Assembly: GCA_002025645.1 (NCBI GenBank) | Contig: CP018783.1 | Location: forward strand, 1,116,001 to 1,180,000 | Reading direction: 5' to 3' | Source of the DNA: Curtobacterium pusillum | GTDB lineage: Bacteria > Actinomycetota > Actinomycetes > Actinomycetales > Microbacteriaceae | Length of the DNA: 64,000 bases | Shown: positions 42,926-50,658 of the stretch, in pieces | Layout of the letters: each line of letters begins with the position of its first letter | How positions within the stretch are numbered: the first letter of the stretch is position 1 | Notes under the pieces: generated by a model | Told to the model about the DNA's origin: nothing | Database searches by the model: none | The model's input: the letters and a program-made list of their open reading frames with translations, nothing else | Made by a program: the position numbers and the translations under genes

Positions 42926-44280
42926 GCTTCGACCACCGCGAGCCGGGGACCGACCCCGCGGACTGGACGGCATTCCTCGACACGGTCTCCGCGCTGCCCG
43001 TGCGGCTCGACACGGTCGCCTCGGTCGTGGTCGTCGCACCGCACCCCGACGACGAGACCCTCGGGGCCGGCGGGCTGATCGCGTCCGCCGCCGATGCCGG
43101 TGTCCCCGTGCACGTGCTGCTCGTCACCCACGGCGAGGGCTCGCACCCGCACTCGCCGAGCACCACCTCCGAGCAGCTCCGGTCGATCCGCGACACCGAG
43201 TTCCGGGCGGCGCTGGCCGTGCTCGCCCCCGCGGCGAGCGCCACGGTCCTCGGTGTCCCGGACGGCGGGCTGCGCGAGCACCCGGAGGTGCTCCGGTCGG
43301 CCCTGACCGAACGGCTCACGGGCGTCGACGGCCCGGTCCTCGTCGTCGCACCGTGGCGCGGGGACGGGCACCGGGACCACCGGATCGCGGGCGAGGTCGC
43401 CGCGGACGTCGTGTCGCACGCGGCAGGGTCGGAACTCCTCGAGTACCCGATCTGGGCATGGCACTGGGACGCCCCGTCCGCCCCCGCGGCACCGTGGGCC
43501 CGGGCCCGGTCGCTGGCGCTGTCGTCGGCGGCCCTGGACCGGAAGCGCGCCGCACTCGATGCCTACTCATCGCAGACCCGGCCCCTCTCGCCGGCACCGG
43601 GTGACGAGCCGATCGTCGACGACCGGCACGCCGCACACCACCTCCGGCCGACCGAGTGGTTCTTCGCCGTGTCCGCGGCGCAGTCCTCCCGCTCCCGGGA
43701 GTCGTTCGACGCCCACTACGCGCGGAAGCCCGAGGGGTGGGACTTCGAGGGTTCCTGGTACGAACGACGGAAGCGTGCGGTGACGATGGCTGCCCTCCCC
43801 CGGGAGCGCTTCCGGTCCGCGCTCGAGCTCGGCTGCGCGACGGGCGTGCTCACCGCCGAGCTGACCGAGCGCGCCGACACCGTGCTCGGGACGGACATCG
43901 CCGCGGCACCGCTGGACCGTGCGCGGCTCCGGGCGCCGGCCGCACGGTTCGTCCAGGCCCAGCTGCCGTCCGAGTGGCCCGACGGGCGGTGGGACCTCGT
44001 CGTGATGTCCGAGGTCGGGTACTACCTGTCGCCGTCGGACCTCGACGCGACCATCGACCGGGTGCTCGGGTCCCTGGACGACGACGGCGTCCTGGTCGCC
44101 TGCCACTGGCGGCACCCGGACGACGACGCCGTGACCTCGGGCGACGCCGTGGAGGCCCGACTCGCAGAGCGGTGGCCACGACCGGCGCTCGTCCGGCACG
44201 TCGAAGAGGACTTCGTCCTGAGCGTGTTCCCCGGCCCGGCGGTGGTCTCCGTCGCGACGACCGAGGGGCTGACCCCGTGA
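42922..44280 (+). CDS. Fusion: PIG-L (LmbE) deacetylase + NodS-like SAM methyltransferase
   Basis: A 452-residue two-domain enzyme. Residues about 35-245 are a PIG-L/LmbE zinc deacetylase: VAPHPDDETLGAGGLIA gives the HPDDE metal motif and GDGHRDHRIAG the distal His motif. Residues about 255-452 are a class I SAM methyltransferase close in pattern to the nodulation methyltransferase NodS: SWYERRKRAVTMAALP, then ALELGCATGVLTAELTER (SAM loop) and DLVVMSEVGYYLSPSDL. PIG-L enzymes remove N-acetyl groups from GlcNAc-type sugars and NodS N-methylates the freed amine, so the fusion could make an N-methyl amino sugar (inference). Overlaps both neighbours by 4-bp GTGA; the GTG at 42919 is an alternative start. 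Confidence 0.9.
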   Translation: MSFDHREPGTDPADWTAFLDTVSALPVRLDTVASVVVVAPHPDDETLGAGGLIASAADAGVPVHVLLVTHGEGSHPHSPSTTSEQLRSIRDTEFRAALAVLAPAASATVLGVPDGGLREHPEVLRSALTERLTGVDGPVLVVAPWRGDGHRDHRIAGEVAADVVSHAAGSELLEYPIWAWHWDAPSAPAAPWARARSLALSSAALDRKRAALDAYSSQTRPLSPAPGDEPIVDDRHAAHHLRPTEWFFAVSAAQSSRSRESFDAHYARKPEGWDFEGSWYERRKRAVTMAALPRERFRSALELGCATGVLTAELTERADTVLGTDIAAAPLDRARLRAPAARFVQAQLPSEWPDGRWDLVVMSEVGYYLSPSDLDATIDRVLGSLDDDGVLVACHWRHPDDDAVTSGDAVEARLAERWPRPALVRHVEEDFVLSVFPGPAVVSVATTEGLTP

Positions 44281-45005
44281 CGCTCCCCGCACACGTCGAC
44301 GTCGTCGTCCCGGCGCACGACGAGGAGTCCGGCGTCGGTGGCTGCGTCGACGCCCTGGCCGACGCGATCCGGGTCCTGCGGCGAGCGCACCCCGTGGTCG
44401 AGGCGTCGGTCGTCGTCGTCCTCGACGGCTGCACGGACCGGACGGCGATGGTCCTCCGGTCGGCGGCGGCTGCGGACCCGCTCTGGACCGAGGTCCCCCT
44501 CGAGGTCGTGGAGACCGCGCACCTCGGTGTCGGCCGTGCCCGGGCCGTCGGGACCACCCGCGCGCTCGCGACCGGCCCGGAGCCGTCCGAGCGGTGGACG
44601 GCACACACCGACGCCGACTCCCGCGTCGACCCGGGCTGGCTCGTACAGCAGGTCGAGGCGCACGCGGACGGCGCCCACGTCCTGGTCGGGGCGGTCGTGC
44701 CGGACCCGGACGACCTCGACCCCGTCGTCCTCGCCCGGTGGACGCACGCGCACCCGCCGGGATCGACGCTCGGCCACGTGCACGGGGCGAACCTCGCGAT
44801 CCGCGGGGACGTGTGCCTGGCGATCGGGGGCTTCGACCCGGTGCCGGAGCACGAGGACGTCCGGCTCGTCGAACGCGCACGAGCGCTCGGGTTCGACGTC
44901 CGTGCCACGACGGACCTCCCCGTGGTGACGAGCGGCCGGTTCGACGGTCGGACGCCAGGTGGCTACGCCGAACACCTCCGGCGGACGTACGGCGATGCGA
45001 GCTGA
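44277..45005 (+). CDS. Family 2 glycosyltransferase
   Basis: A 242-residue GT-A glycosyltransferase: VDVVVPAHDEESGVGGCVDAL (nucleotide-sugar strand), VVVVLDGCTDRT, and the DxD metal motif in HTDADSRVDPGWL, followed by GANLAIRGDVCLAIGGFDPVPEHEDVRLVERA, the acceptor/base segment (ED). No membrane helices, so it uses a cytoplasmic acceptor. I chose the GTG at 44277, which overlaps the fusion enzyme's stop (GTGA); a longer frame in the other gene is a shadow. Last gene of the trio, ending at a hairpin. Confidence 0.9.
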   Translation: MTLPAHVDVVVPAHDEESGVGGCVDALADAIRVLRRAHPVVEASVVVVLDGCTDRTAMVLRSAAAADPLWTEVPLEVVETAHLGVGRARAVGTTRALATGPEPSERWTAHTDADSRVDPGWLVQQVEAHADGAHVLVGAVVPDPDDLDPVVLARWTHAHPPGSTLGHVHGANLAIRGDVCLAIGGFDPVPEHEDVRLVERARALGFDVRATTDLPVVTSGRFDGRTPGGYAEHLRRTYGDAS

Positions 45006-45006
45006 G

Positions 45007-45032
45007 GGTCCCTTAGACAGCTCATAGGGACC
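45007..45032 (+). terminator. Hairpin after the glycosyltransferase
   Basis: GGTCCCT and AGGGACC form a 7-bp stem directly after the stop codon, separating the trio from the ABC pair. Confidence 0.45.
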
Positions 45033-45094
45033 GGCAGCGCCGCTCATCGACTGCCTCCCTACGGTCTCCTCGACCCCAACACCGAGGAGAACCA

Positions 45095-46627
45095 ATGTTC
45101 CTGACCTACCTCAGGCGCGAACTCACGAACCGCAAGAAGCAGACCGTCATCATCGCGATCGGCATGGCGCTGGCCATCGCACTCGTGGTCATCGTGTCCT
45201 CGATCGCGGGCGGCGTGAAGGCCGCGCAGGCGAGCGTGCTGCAGTCCGTCTACGGCGTCGGCACGGACATCACCGTGACGAAGACCGAGACCCCGACCGG
45301 CTCGGCCACCGGGCGCCCGAGCTTCGACTTCGGCAGCCAGGGCAGCTCCGGCAGCGGCAGCGGGTCGACCGACCTGTCGCAGTCCCGGCTCGCCGTGTCC
45401 CGCGGGTCCAGCACACTGAGCGCCGCGGACGTGAAGACCGTCACGAGCACGAGCGGGGTCAAGGCCGCGACCGGCGTCCTGACCCTCGAGAACAGCACGT
45501 TCTCGGGCCAGGTCCAGCAGCAGTCCGACAGCAGCAGCTCGAGCGACAGCAGCAGCACCTCGACCCAGCAGGGTCCGCCGAGCGGTGGCGAGGGCGGCGG
45601 CGGCTTCGGCGGCGGGTCGTTCAGCGTCGACTCGTTCACCGTCACGGGCATCCCGGTCTCCGGTGACGCCGTCGGGCCGCTGACGAGCACCGAGCTCACG
45701 AAGGGTCGGACGTTCACGAGCGCCGACGCGGGCAAGGACGTCGTCGTGCTCGACGCGAGCTACGCGAAGAGCGAGTCGAAGGCCGTGGGTGACACCGTCT
45801 CCATCGGTGGGAAGGACTTCACCGTCATCGGGATCGTCTCGTCGACCGGTTCGTCGTCGACCACCGGCTCGAACACGTACATCCCGCTCGACACGGCGCA
45901 GACCCTCGCGGACCTCGACGGCAAGGTCACCTCGATCTACGTCTCGGCGGAGTCGTCCTCCGACGTCAGCACGATCAAGTCCGCACTGCAGAAGCAGCTC
46001 ACCAGCGCCACCGTCTCCACCGAGGCCGACCTCGCGTCGAGCGTGTCCGGGTCACTGAGCACCGCGTCGAACCTCGTGTCGAACCTCGGCACCTGGCTGT
46101 CGATCGTCGTCCTCGCCGCGGCGTTCCTCATCGCCATCCTCTTCACCATCTCCGGCGTGACCCGACGCACCCGTGAGTTCGGCACCCTCAAGGCGATCGG
46201 CTGGTCGAACGGCCGCATCACCCGGCAGGTCGCGGGCGAGTCCCTCGTGCAGGGCCTCATCGGCGGCGTGATCGGCGCCGCCGCGGGTCTCATCGGCATC
46301 CTCGTGGTGAACGTCATCGCCCCGACGATCTCGGCGAGCGCCACCAGCTCGACGAACCGCGGCGGCGCGGGCGGCGGGATGCCCGGCGGTGTGGCGACGG
46401 CGGCGGCCGGCAGCGGCACCACGGGCGGAGCACCGGCGGGCGGCTTCGGCGGCGGCGGGGCGAGCACCGCCTCGACGACCGACGTCGTGCTGCACGCGCC
46501 GGTCACGGTCGAGGTCATCCTGCTCGCGATCGGCCTGGCGATCCTCGGCGGCCTCATCGCCGGCGCCCTCGGCGGCTGGCGCGCGAGCCGCCTCCGTCCG
46601 GCCGAGGCCCTGCGGAGCGTGGCCTGA
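45095..46627 (+). CDS. MacB/FtsX-type ABC transporter permease
   Basis: A 510-residue membrane protein with the MacB layout: N-terminal helix (about 16-38), large extracytoplasmic MacB_PCD core (about 40-330), then three helices of the FtsX domain (about 340-365, 390-415, 470-495). GAGGAGA lies 4-5 bases before the ATG. Odd features are Ser/Gly-rich low-complexity stretches in the core (about residues 85-95 and 140-170) and a Gly-rich insertion (about 425-465, GGAGGGMPGG and GGFGGGG) between FtsX helices 2 and 3. Its stop overlaps an ATG (TGATG). Paired with the ATPase below; such pairs export peptides or move signals across the membrane rather than import. Confidence 0.9.
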   Translation: MFLTYLRRELTNRKKQTVIIAIGMALAIALVVIVSSIAGGVKAAQASVLQSVYGVGTDITVTKTETPTGSATGRPSFDFGSQGSSGSGSGSTDLSQSRLAVSRGSSTLSAADVKTVTSTSGVKAATGVLTLENSTFSGQVQQQSDSSSSSDSSSTSTQQGPPSGGEGGGGFGGGSFSVDSFTVTGIPVSGDAVGPLTSTELTKGRTFTSADAGKDVVVLDASYAKSESKAVGDTVSIGGKDFTVIGIVSSTGSSSTTGSNTYIPLDTAQTLADLDGKVTSIYVSAESSSDVSTIKSALQKQLTSATVSTEADLASSVSGSLSTASNLVSNLGTWLSIVVLAAAFLIAILFTISGVTRRTREFGTLKAIGWSNGRITRQVAGESLVQGLIGGVIGAAAGLIGILVVNVIAPTISASATSSTNRGGAGGGMPGGVATAAAGSGTTGGAPAGGFGGGGASTASTTDVVLHAPVTVEVILLAIGLAILGGLIAGALGGWRASRLRPAEALRSVA

Positions 46628-46710
46628 TGGCCGGGCCGGCCACCGGCACGACGCCGGTCCCCGAACCGATCACCGCACCCGACCCGTCGACGCGCCCCGA
46701 AGGAGCAACC

Positions 46711-47442
46711 GTGACCAACACCGAGACCGCACCGTCCGCGGCGGACGCGAGCCGTGCCTCCAGGCCGATCTACGCCCTGAAGAACGTGAGCAAGACGTAC
46801 AAGCAGAAGAACCGGACCGTCACCGCCCTGACGAACGTCGACCTGACCATCCCGCAGGGCCAGCTCGTCGCGATCCAGGGGCCGACCGGCGGGGGTAAGT
46901 CGACGCTGCTGCAGATGCTCGGGGCGCTCGACCGACCGAGTGCCGGCAGCGTGCTCCTCGGCGAGCAGGACGTCGCGAAGCTCGGTGACCGGGCGCTCAC
47001 CGACCTGCGTGCCACGGAGATCGGGTTCGTCTTCCAGAGCTTCAACCTCATCCCGACGTTGACTGCCCTGGAGAACGTCGAGACCGCGTTCGCCGGGTCC
47101 CTCGCGAACCGGTCCCGGACCGAGATCCGCGACCGGGCGACCGCGGCGCTGCGGGAGGTCGGGCTCGGCGAACGGCTCGACCACCTGCCCGCCGAGCTCT
47201 CCGGTGGGCAGCAGCAGCGCGTGGCCATCGCACGGGCGCTGGTCAAGAACCCGAGCGTGCTGTTGGCGGACGAACCGACCGGTGCGCTCGACGAGGCGAC
47301 CCGTGACGAGATCATGGGGCTCATCGAGAAGCAGTGGAAGGAGCGCGGGCTCACCGTCGTCATCGTCACGCACGACTCGTGGGTCGCTCGCCGGGCCGAG
47401 CGCCGCCTGCACATCAAGCAGGGGCAGGTCCGCGAGGTCTAG
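46711..47442 (+). CDS. MacB/LolD-type ABC transporter ATPase
   Basis: A 243-residue ATPase from the GTG at 46711, which has GAAGGAGCAACC directly upstream; the alternative ATG at 46627, overlapping the permease stop, adds 28 Pro/Thr-rich residues. Motifs: Walker A GPTGGGKST, Q-loop VFQSFNLIPTLTALENVE, signature LSGGQQQRVAIARALVKNP, Walker B VLLADEPTGALDE, H-loop VTHDSWVA. The NLIPTLTALENVE pattern is typical of the MacB/LolD/FtsE subfamily. Works with the preceding permease in one operon. Confidence 0.93.
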   Translation: MTNTETAPSAADASRASRPIYALKNVSKTYKQKNRTVTALTNVDLTIPQGQLVAIQGPTGGGKSTLLQMLGALDRPSAGSVLLGEQDVAKLGDRALTDLRATEIGFVFQSFNLIPTLTALENVETAFAGSLANRSRTEIRDRATAALREVGLGERLDHLPAELSGGQQQRVAIARALVKNPSVLLADEPTGALDEATRDEIMGLIEKQWKERGLTVVIVTHDSWVARRAERRLHIKQGQVREV

Positions 47443-47465
47443 CGGCCGAACCGCGCGTCGGTGAC

Positions 47466-47514
47466 CGAATCGCTCGTAGGAGGACGGAAGTTCCGGCCTC
47501 CTACAAGCGATTCG
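47466..47514. terminator. Bidirectional terminator, repeat family C
   Basis: CGAATCGCTCGTAGGAGG and CCTCCTACAAGCGATTCG pair over 18 bp with one mismatch, between the ABC ATPase and the convergent beta-propeller gene. The inner arm also contains GGAAGTTCC, a small palindrome in the loop. Confidence 0.7.
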
Positions 47515-47546
47515 TCATCCCACGCGCGGAACGACCACCACCGGGT

Positions 47547-48491
47547 TCAGGCCACCGGGTAGTCGCAGTAGGCGAACCACCTCGAGTCCGGCGACCACGG
47601 CGGCACGTTGACCGTCCCCTGACCACCGTCGAGCGTGACGAGGGTCTCCGGGACCGCGGCGATGCGGGCCCCGCGCACCAGGACCCCGGGCAGCAGCCGG
47701 AGCTCCACGCAGTGGTCGGCGGGGTGTCCCTGCACGCCGGGCTCGTACGACAGGTACAGCAGGTGCGAGCCGTCCGGCGAGACGTGCGGGAACCAGTTCA
47801 CCCGGTCGTCGTTCGTGATCCGGACGGGGTCGGTCGCGCCCGGCCAGAGGGAGACGAGCTGCGCGGTACCGGGGGTGAACCGTTCCGAGTTCCACACGAG
47901 CACCTCGCCCGCGAACGAGACGCCGTCGTCGGGGTGCTCGTCCCGGGTGAGGAACGTCGGATCTCCGGTGGCCAGGTCGACGAGTGCGACGTCGGTGGTC
48001 CAGACGCCCGCTTCGGTGCGCTCCCCGACGATCGCTGCGAGGGTCTCACCGTCCGGAGCGATGCCGTGCAGGTAGAACTTGCGGACGACCGGCAGCGCGG
48101 TCGTCACGTCGGTGAGGGTCGCCGCCGCTCCCCCGGCCGGTACCGGGACCCGGTACAGGTCACCGTCGCGGCCGCTCACCACGACGGAGTTGCCCGAGGG
48201 GTCGAGGACGTGGTCGTTGTTGATCTCGGGGACGCCGGGCATCGGGACGGGGACGAGCGCGGACTCGTCGAGGACGAGGTCGGCATCGCCGTCGCCGTCG
48301 CCGGGGAGTCGCAGCAGCCACAGGTCCCCGTTCCCGTTCAGGACGAGGGTGCCGTCGGCCAGGACGTTCGGCGCCTCGACGAGCACGGTGCTCGACTCGA
48401 ACACCAGCCGGCTCGTGCGGGTCTCGACGTCGTACACGTGCACCCGGCTGGTCTGTCCGGGCAGCAGCTGCCGCCCTCGTGCGTCACTCAT
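47547..48491 (-). CDS. TolB/WD40-like beta-propeller protein
   Basis: A 314-residue protein without signal peptide or helices, so probably cytoplasmic. It contains repeated TolB/PD40-type blades: LDPSGNSVVVSGRDGDLYRV, GIAPDGETLAAIVGER, WFPHVSPDGSHLLYLSYEPG and PPWSPDSRWFAYCDYPVA, with the hallmark SPDG.....Y. A VNWFPHVSPDG-type blade with HPADHCVELR is close to proteins annotated as biopolymer transporter Tol in Gram-positives, which have no outer membrane; the name is not meaningful. No partner enzyme is fused. It lies between the ABC pair and the sugar locus but on the latter's strand. Confidence 0.8.
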   Translation of the reverse strand: MSDARGRQLLPGQTSRVHVYDVETRTSRLVFESSTVLVEAPNVLADGTLVLNGNGDLWLLRLPGDGDGDADLVLDESALVPVPMPGVPEINNDHVLDPSGNSVVVSGRDGDLYRVPVPAGGAAATLTDVTTALPVVRKFYLHGIAPDGETLAAIVGERTEAGVWTTDVALVDLATGDPTFLTRDEHPDDGVSFAGEVLVWNSERFTPGTAQLVSLWPGATDPVRITNDDRVNWFPHVSPDGSHLLYLSYEPGVQGHPADHCVELRLLPGVLVRGARIAAVPETLVTLDGGQGTVNVPPWSPDSRWFAYCDYPVA

Positions 48492-48525
48492 GGTTCCATC
48501 CTGTCGAGGTCTCCCCCCACCGGTA

Positions 48526-48578
48526 CGCGGAAGCGACAGATTCCCGGCGGGGTGCGCCGGGAGTCTGTCGCTTCCGCG
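48526..48578. repeat. Palindromic hairpin after the sugar permeases, repeat family B
   Basis: CGCGGAAGCGACAGA at the left and TCTGTCGCTTCCGCG at the right are perfect reverse complements (15 bp); inside them TTCCCGGCG / CGCCGGGA continue the stem around a 5-base loop. It lies 37 bp after the permease stop, so it likely also ends that transcript. Confidence 0.75.
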
Positions 48579-48615
48579 GGAGGGAACGGGAACGGGCTGG
48601 AGCGGAGGGGACCGC

Positions 48616-49455
48616 CTACTTCACCGCGCCGGCCGTCAGGCCCGCCACGAACTGGCGCTGCACGATGAGGAACGCGATCACGACGGGGATCGAGACGACG
48701 AGGGACGCCGCCATGATCTGGTTCCAGTACACGTTCGTCTGCGTGGAGTACTGCTGCAGACCGACCGCCAGCGTCTGCCCGTCGCCGTTGGTCATGACCG
48801 AGGCGAAGAGGACCTCACCCCAGGCCGTCATGAACGAGTAGATCCCGACCGCGACCAGACCCGGACGGGCCGAGGGCAGGATGACCCGGAACAGGGCACC
48901 CATCGGGCCGGAGCCGTCGACCATCGCGGCCTCGTCGAGTTCACGCGGGATGGTCTCGAAGTAGCCCGCGAGCATCCAGATCGAGAACGGGAGCGTGAAC
49001 GTCAGGTACGTGATGATCAGGCCGGTCCAGCTGCCGACGAGCTGGATGCCGAGCGCGTTGCCGAGGTTCGTGAAGATCAGGAACAGCGGCAGCAGGAACA
49101 GCACGCCGGGGAACATCTGGGTCGAGAGCACCGCGGTGGTGAAGGTGCTCTTGCCCTTGAAGTTCCAGCGCGAGACACCGTAGGCGGCGAACGTCGCGAT
49201 GATCAGCGAGAACACCGTCGCGACCGTGCAGACCACGAGCGAGTTGACGAAGTACTTGCCGAGCGGGACCGTCGACCACATGTCGATGAACGGCTGGAAC
49301 GTGATGTTCGTCGGGATCCACGTGAAGTCGTTCTGCACGTCACCGAGCGGCTTGATGGCCGTGGTGATCATCACGTAGAGCGGGACGACCGTGAACAGGG
49401 TCAGGACGACGAGGGTGACGACCTTGAAGGACTTGGCGCCGAATGTCTCACGCAC
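48616..49455 (-). CDS. Carbohydrate ABC transporter permease (MalG type)
   Basis: A 279-residue inner-membrane permease with six helices. The coupling motif EAAMVDGSGPMGALFRVILPSARPG contains the EAA...G......LP signature of binding-protein-dependent sugar importers, which docks the ATPase. Second permease of a heterodimer with the gene upstream, which it overlaps by 8 bp. No ATPase gene is in the locus; a shared MsmX/MsiK-type ATPase encoded elsewhere is expected, as in Streptomyces and Bacillus (known). Confidence 0.94.
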   Translation of the reverse strand: MRETFGAKSFKVVTLVVLTLFTVVPLYVMITTAIKPLGDVQNDFTWIPTNITFQPFIDMWSTVPLGKYFVNSLVVCTVATVFSLIIATFAAYGVSRWNFKGKSTFTTAVLSTQMFPGVLFLLPLFLIFTNLGNALGIQLVGSWTGLIITYLTFTLPFSIWMLAGYFETIPRELDEAAMVDGSGPMGALFRVILPSARPGLVAVGIYSFMTAWGEVLFASVMTNGDGQTLAVGLQQYSTQTNVYWNQIMAASLVVSIPVVIAFLIVQRQFVAGLTAGAVK

Positions 49456-50443
49456 GGACGGACCTCCGGTTGGTCACGGCGAGGTAGATGCCGGTGACGA
49501 TGAGCAGGAAGATGAGGAGCAGGACGCTCATCGCGGCACCGGAGCCGAAGTTCCAGGTGATGAAGGACGCGTTGTAGATGTGGAAGCTCAGCAGGTCCGC
49601 CGCCGGGGGCTGGGCGGTCGAGCCGAACAGCACGAACGGTGTGTTGAAGTCGTTGAACGTCCAGAGGAACATCACGAGCACGAGCGTCACGTTGACCGGA
49701 CGCACCATCGGCAGCGTGATCGAGCGCCACTGCCGGAAGGGCTTCGCACCGTCGACCGATGCGGCCTCGTAGACGTCGTTCGGCACGGACTGCAGACCGG
49801 CCATGAGCATCAGGAACGCGAACGGCCAGGTCTTCCAGATCGCCACGACGACGACCGAGACGAACGCGTTCGAGCCGATCAGCCAGAACGGCCCGGTCCC
49901 GTTGAACAGGTGCAGCTGGTCCACGAGGATGTGGTTGATCGCACCCGAGTCACGCTGGAACATGAACTTCCAGGTGATGATGCCGGCGTACATCGGCAGC
50001 GCGTACGGCACGAGGAAGAGCGTGCGGAACAGCCCACGACCCCTGAACGGCTTCTGCAGCGCGACCGCGGCAGCCATGCCGAAGGTCCACGAGAGCCCGA
50101 CCACGAGGACCGTGAAGCCGCACGTGATGAGGAACGAGTTCAGGACGCCCTTGCCGATCGCCTGGTCGAAGTCGATGACGACCGAGTAGTTCCGCAGTCC
50201 CGCGAACGGTGCTGCACCCCAGTTGGCGATGAAGTACTTGGTGAGCTGGATGAACGAGATCCAGATGCCGGTGAGCATCGGCACGATGTGGATCAGCAGC
50301 TCGAACAGGATGGCCGGCGCGACGAGCGCGTACGGCAGCCAGTGGGTCTTGCGCTTGCGACCTGGCGGACGGCCCGACATCGTCGGGGCCTTCGTGTGCG
50401 TCAGGTCGATGCGCTCGGAATCGGGCAGGACCGAGGTGGACAT
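49448..50443 (-). CDS. Carbohydrate ABC transporter permease (MalF type)
   Basis: A 331-residue permease. A cytoplasmic N-terminus (about 1-35, KRKTHWLPYAL) precedes six helices, and the EAASVDGAKPFRQWRSITLPMVRPV segment is the EAA loop. Start: the reading MSTSVLPDSERIDLTH at 50443. It is separated from the binding-protein gene by 215 bp holding a hairpin and an 18-bp palindrome, which fits higher expression of the binding protein than of the permeases. Confidence 0.94.
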   Translation of the reverse strand: MSTSVLPDSERIDLTHTKAPTMSGRPPGRKRKTHWLPYALVAPAILFELLIHIVPMLTGIWISFIQLTKYFIANWGAAPFAGLRNYSVVIDFDQAIGKGVLNSFLITCGFTVLVVGLSWTFGMAAAVALQKPFRGRGLFRTLFLVPYALPMYAGIITWKFMFQRDSGAINHILVDQLHLFNGTGPFWLIGSNAFVSVVVVAIWKTWPFAFLMLMAGLQSVPNDVYEAASVDGAKPFRQWRSITLPMVRPVNVTLVLVMFLWTFNDFNTPFVLFGSTAQPPAADLLSFHIYNASFITWNFGSGAAMSVLLLIFLLIVTGIYLAVTNRRSVRA

Positions 50444-50519
50444 GGGCGGGGGCCTTTCGGCAGGAGGGGGATCGGGTGCTTCGCGCGGACCGTGGCAGCG
50501 GTCGGGAGGCGCGGCATGC

Positions 50520-50537
50520 GTGAGCCGATCGGCTCAC
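50520..50537. promoter_or_regulatory. 18-bp perfect palindrome upstream of the sugar permeases
   Basis: GTGAGCCGATCGGCTCAC is its own reverse complement, 77 bp upstream of the MalF-type start. Candidate operator for a sugar-responsive repressor, or a small mRNA hairpin. Confidence 0.45.
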
Positions 50538-50606
50538 CCCCGGCGTGTGGCCGGGTGCAGAACGCGAGGTCGTCCGGCCGACGCGAGCGTGGCCGTGGAC
50601 CTGAGG

Positions 50607-50655
50607 GGTGGAGGCCCGGGACGCGTCCTGCGGACGCGACCCGGGCCTCCAGACC
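50607..50655 (-). terminator. Partial terminator after the binding-protein gene
   Basis: GGAGGCCCGGGACGCGTC and GGACGCGACCCGGGCCTCC form a stem of 17-18 bp (one bulge) only a few bases after the binding-protein stop. Hairpins here commonly reduce readthrough into permease genes. Its outer arm (GGCCTCCAGACC) resembles repeat family A. Confidence 0.7.
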
Positions 50656-50658
50656 GGA

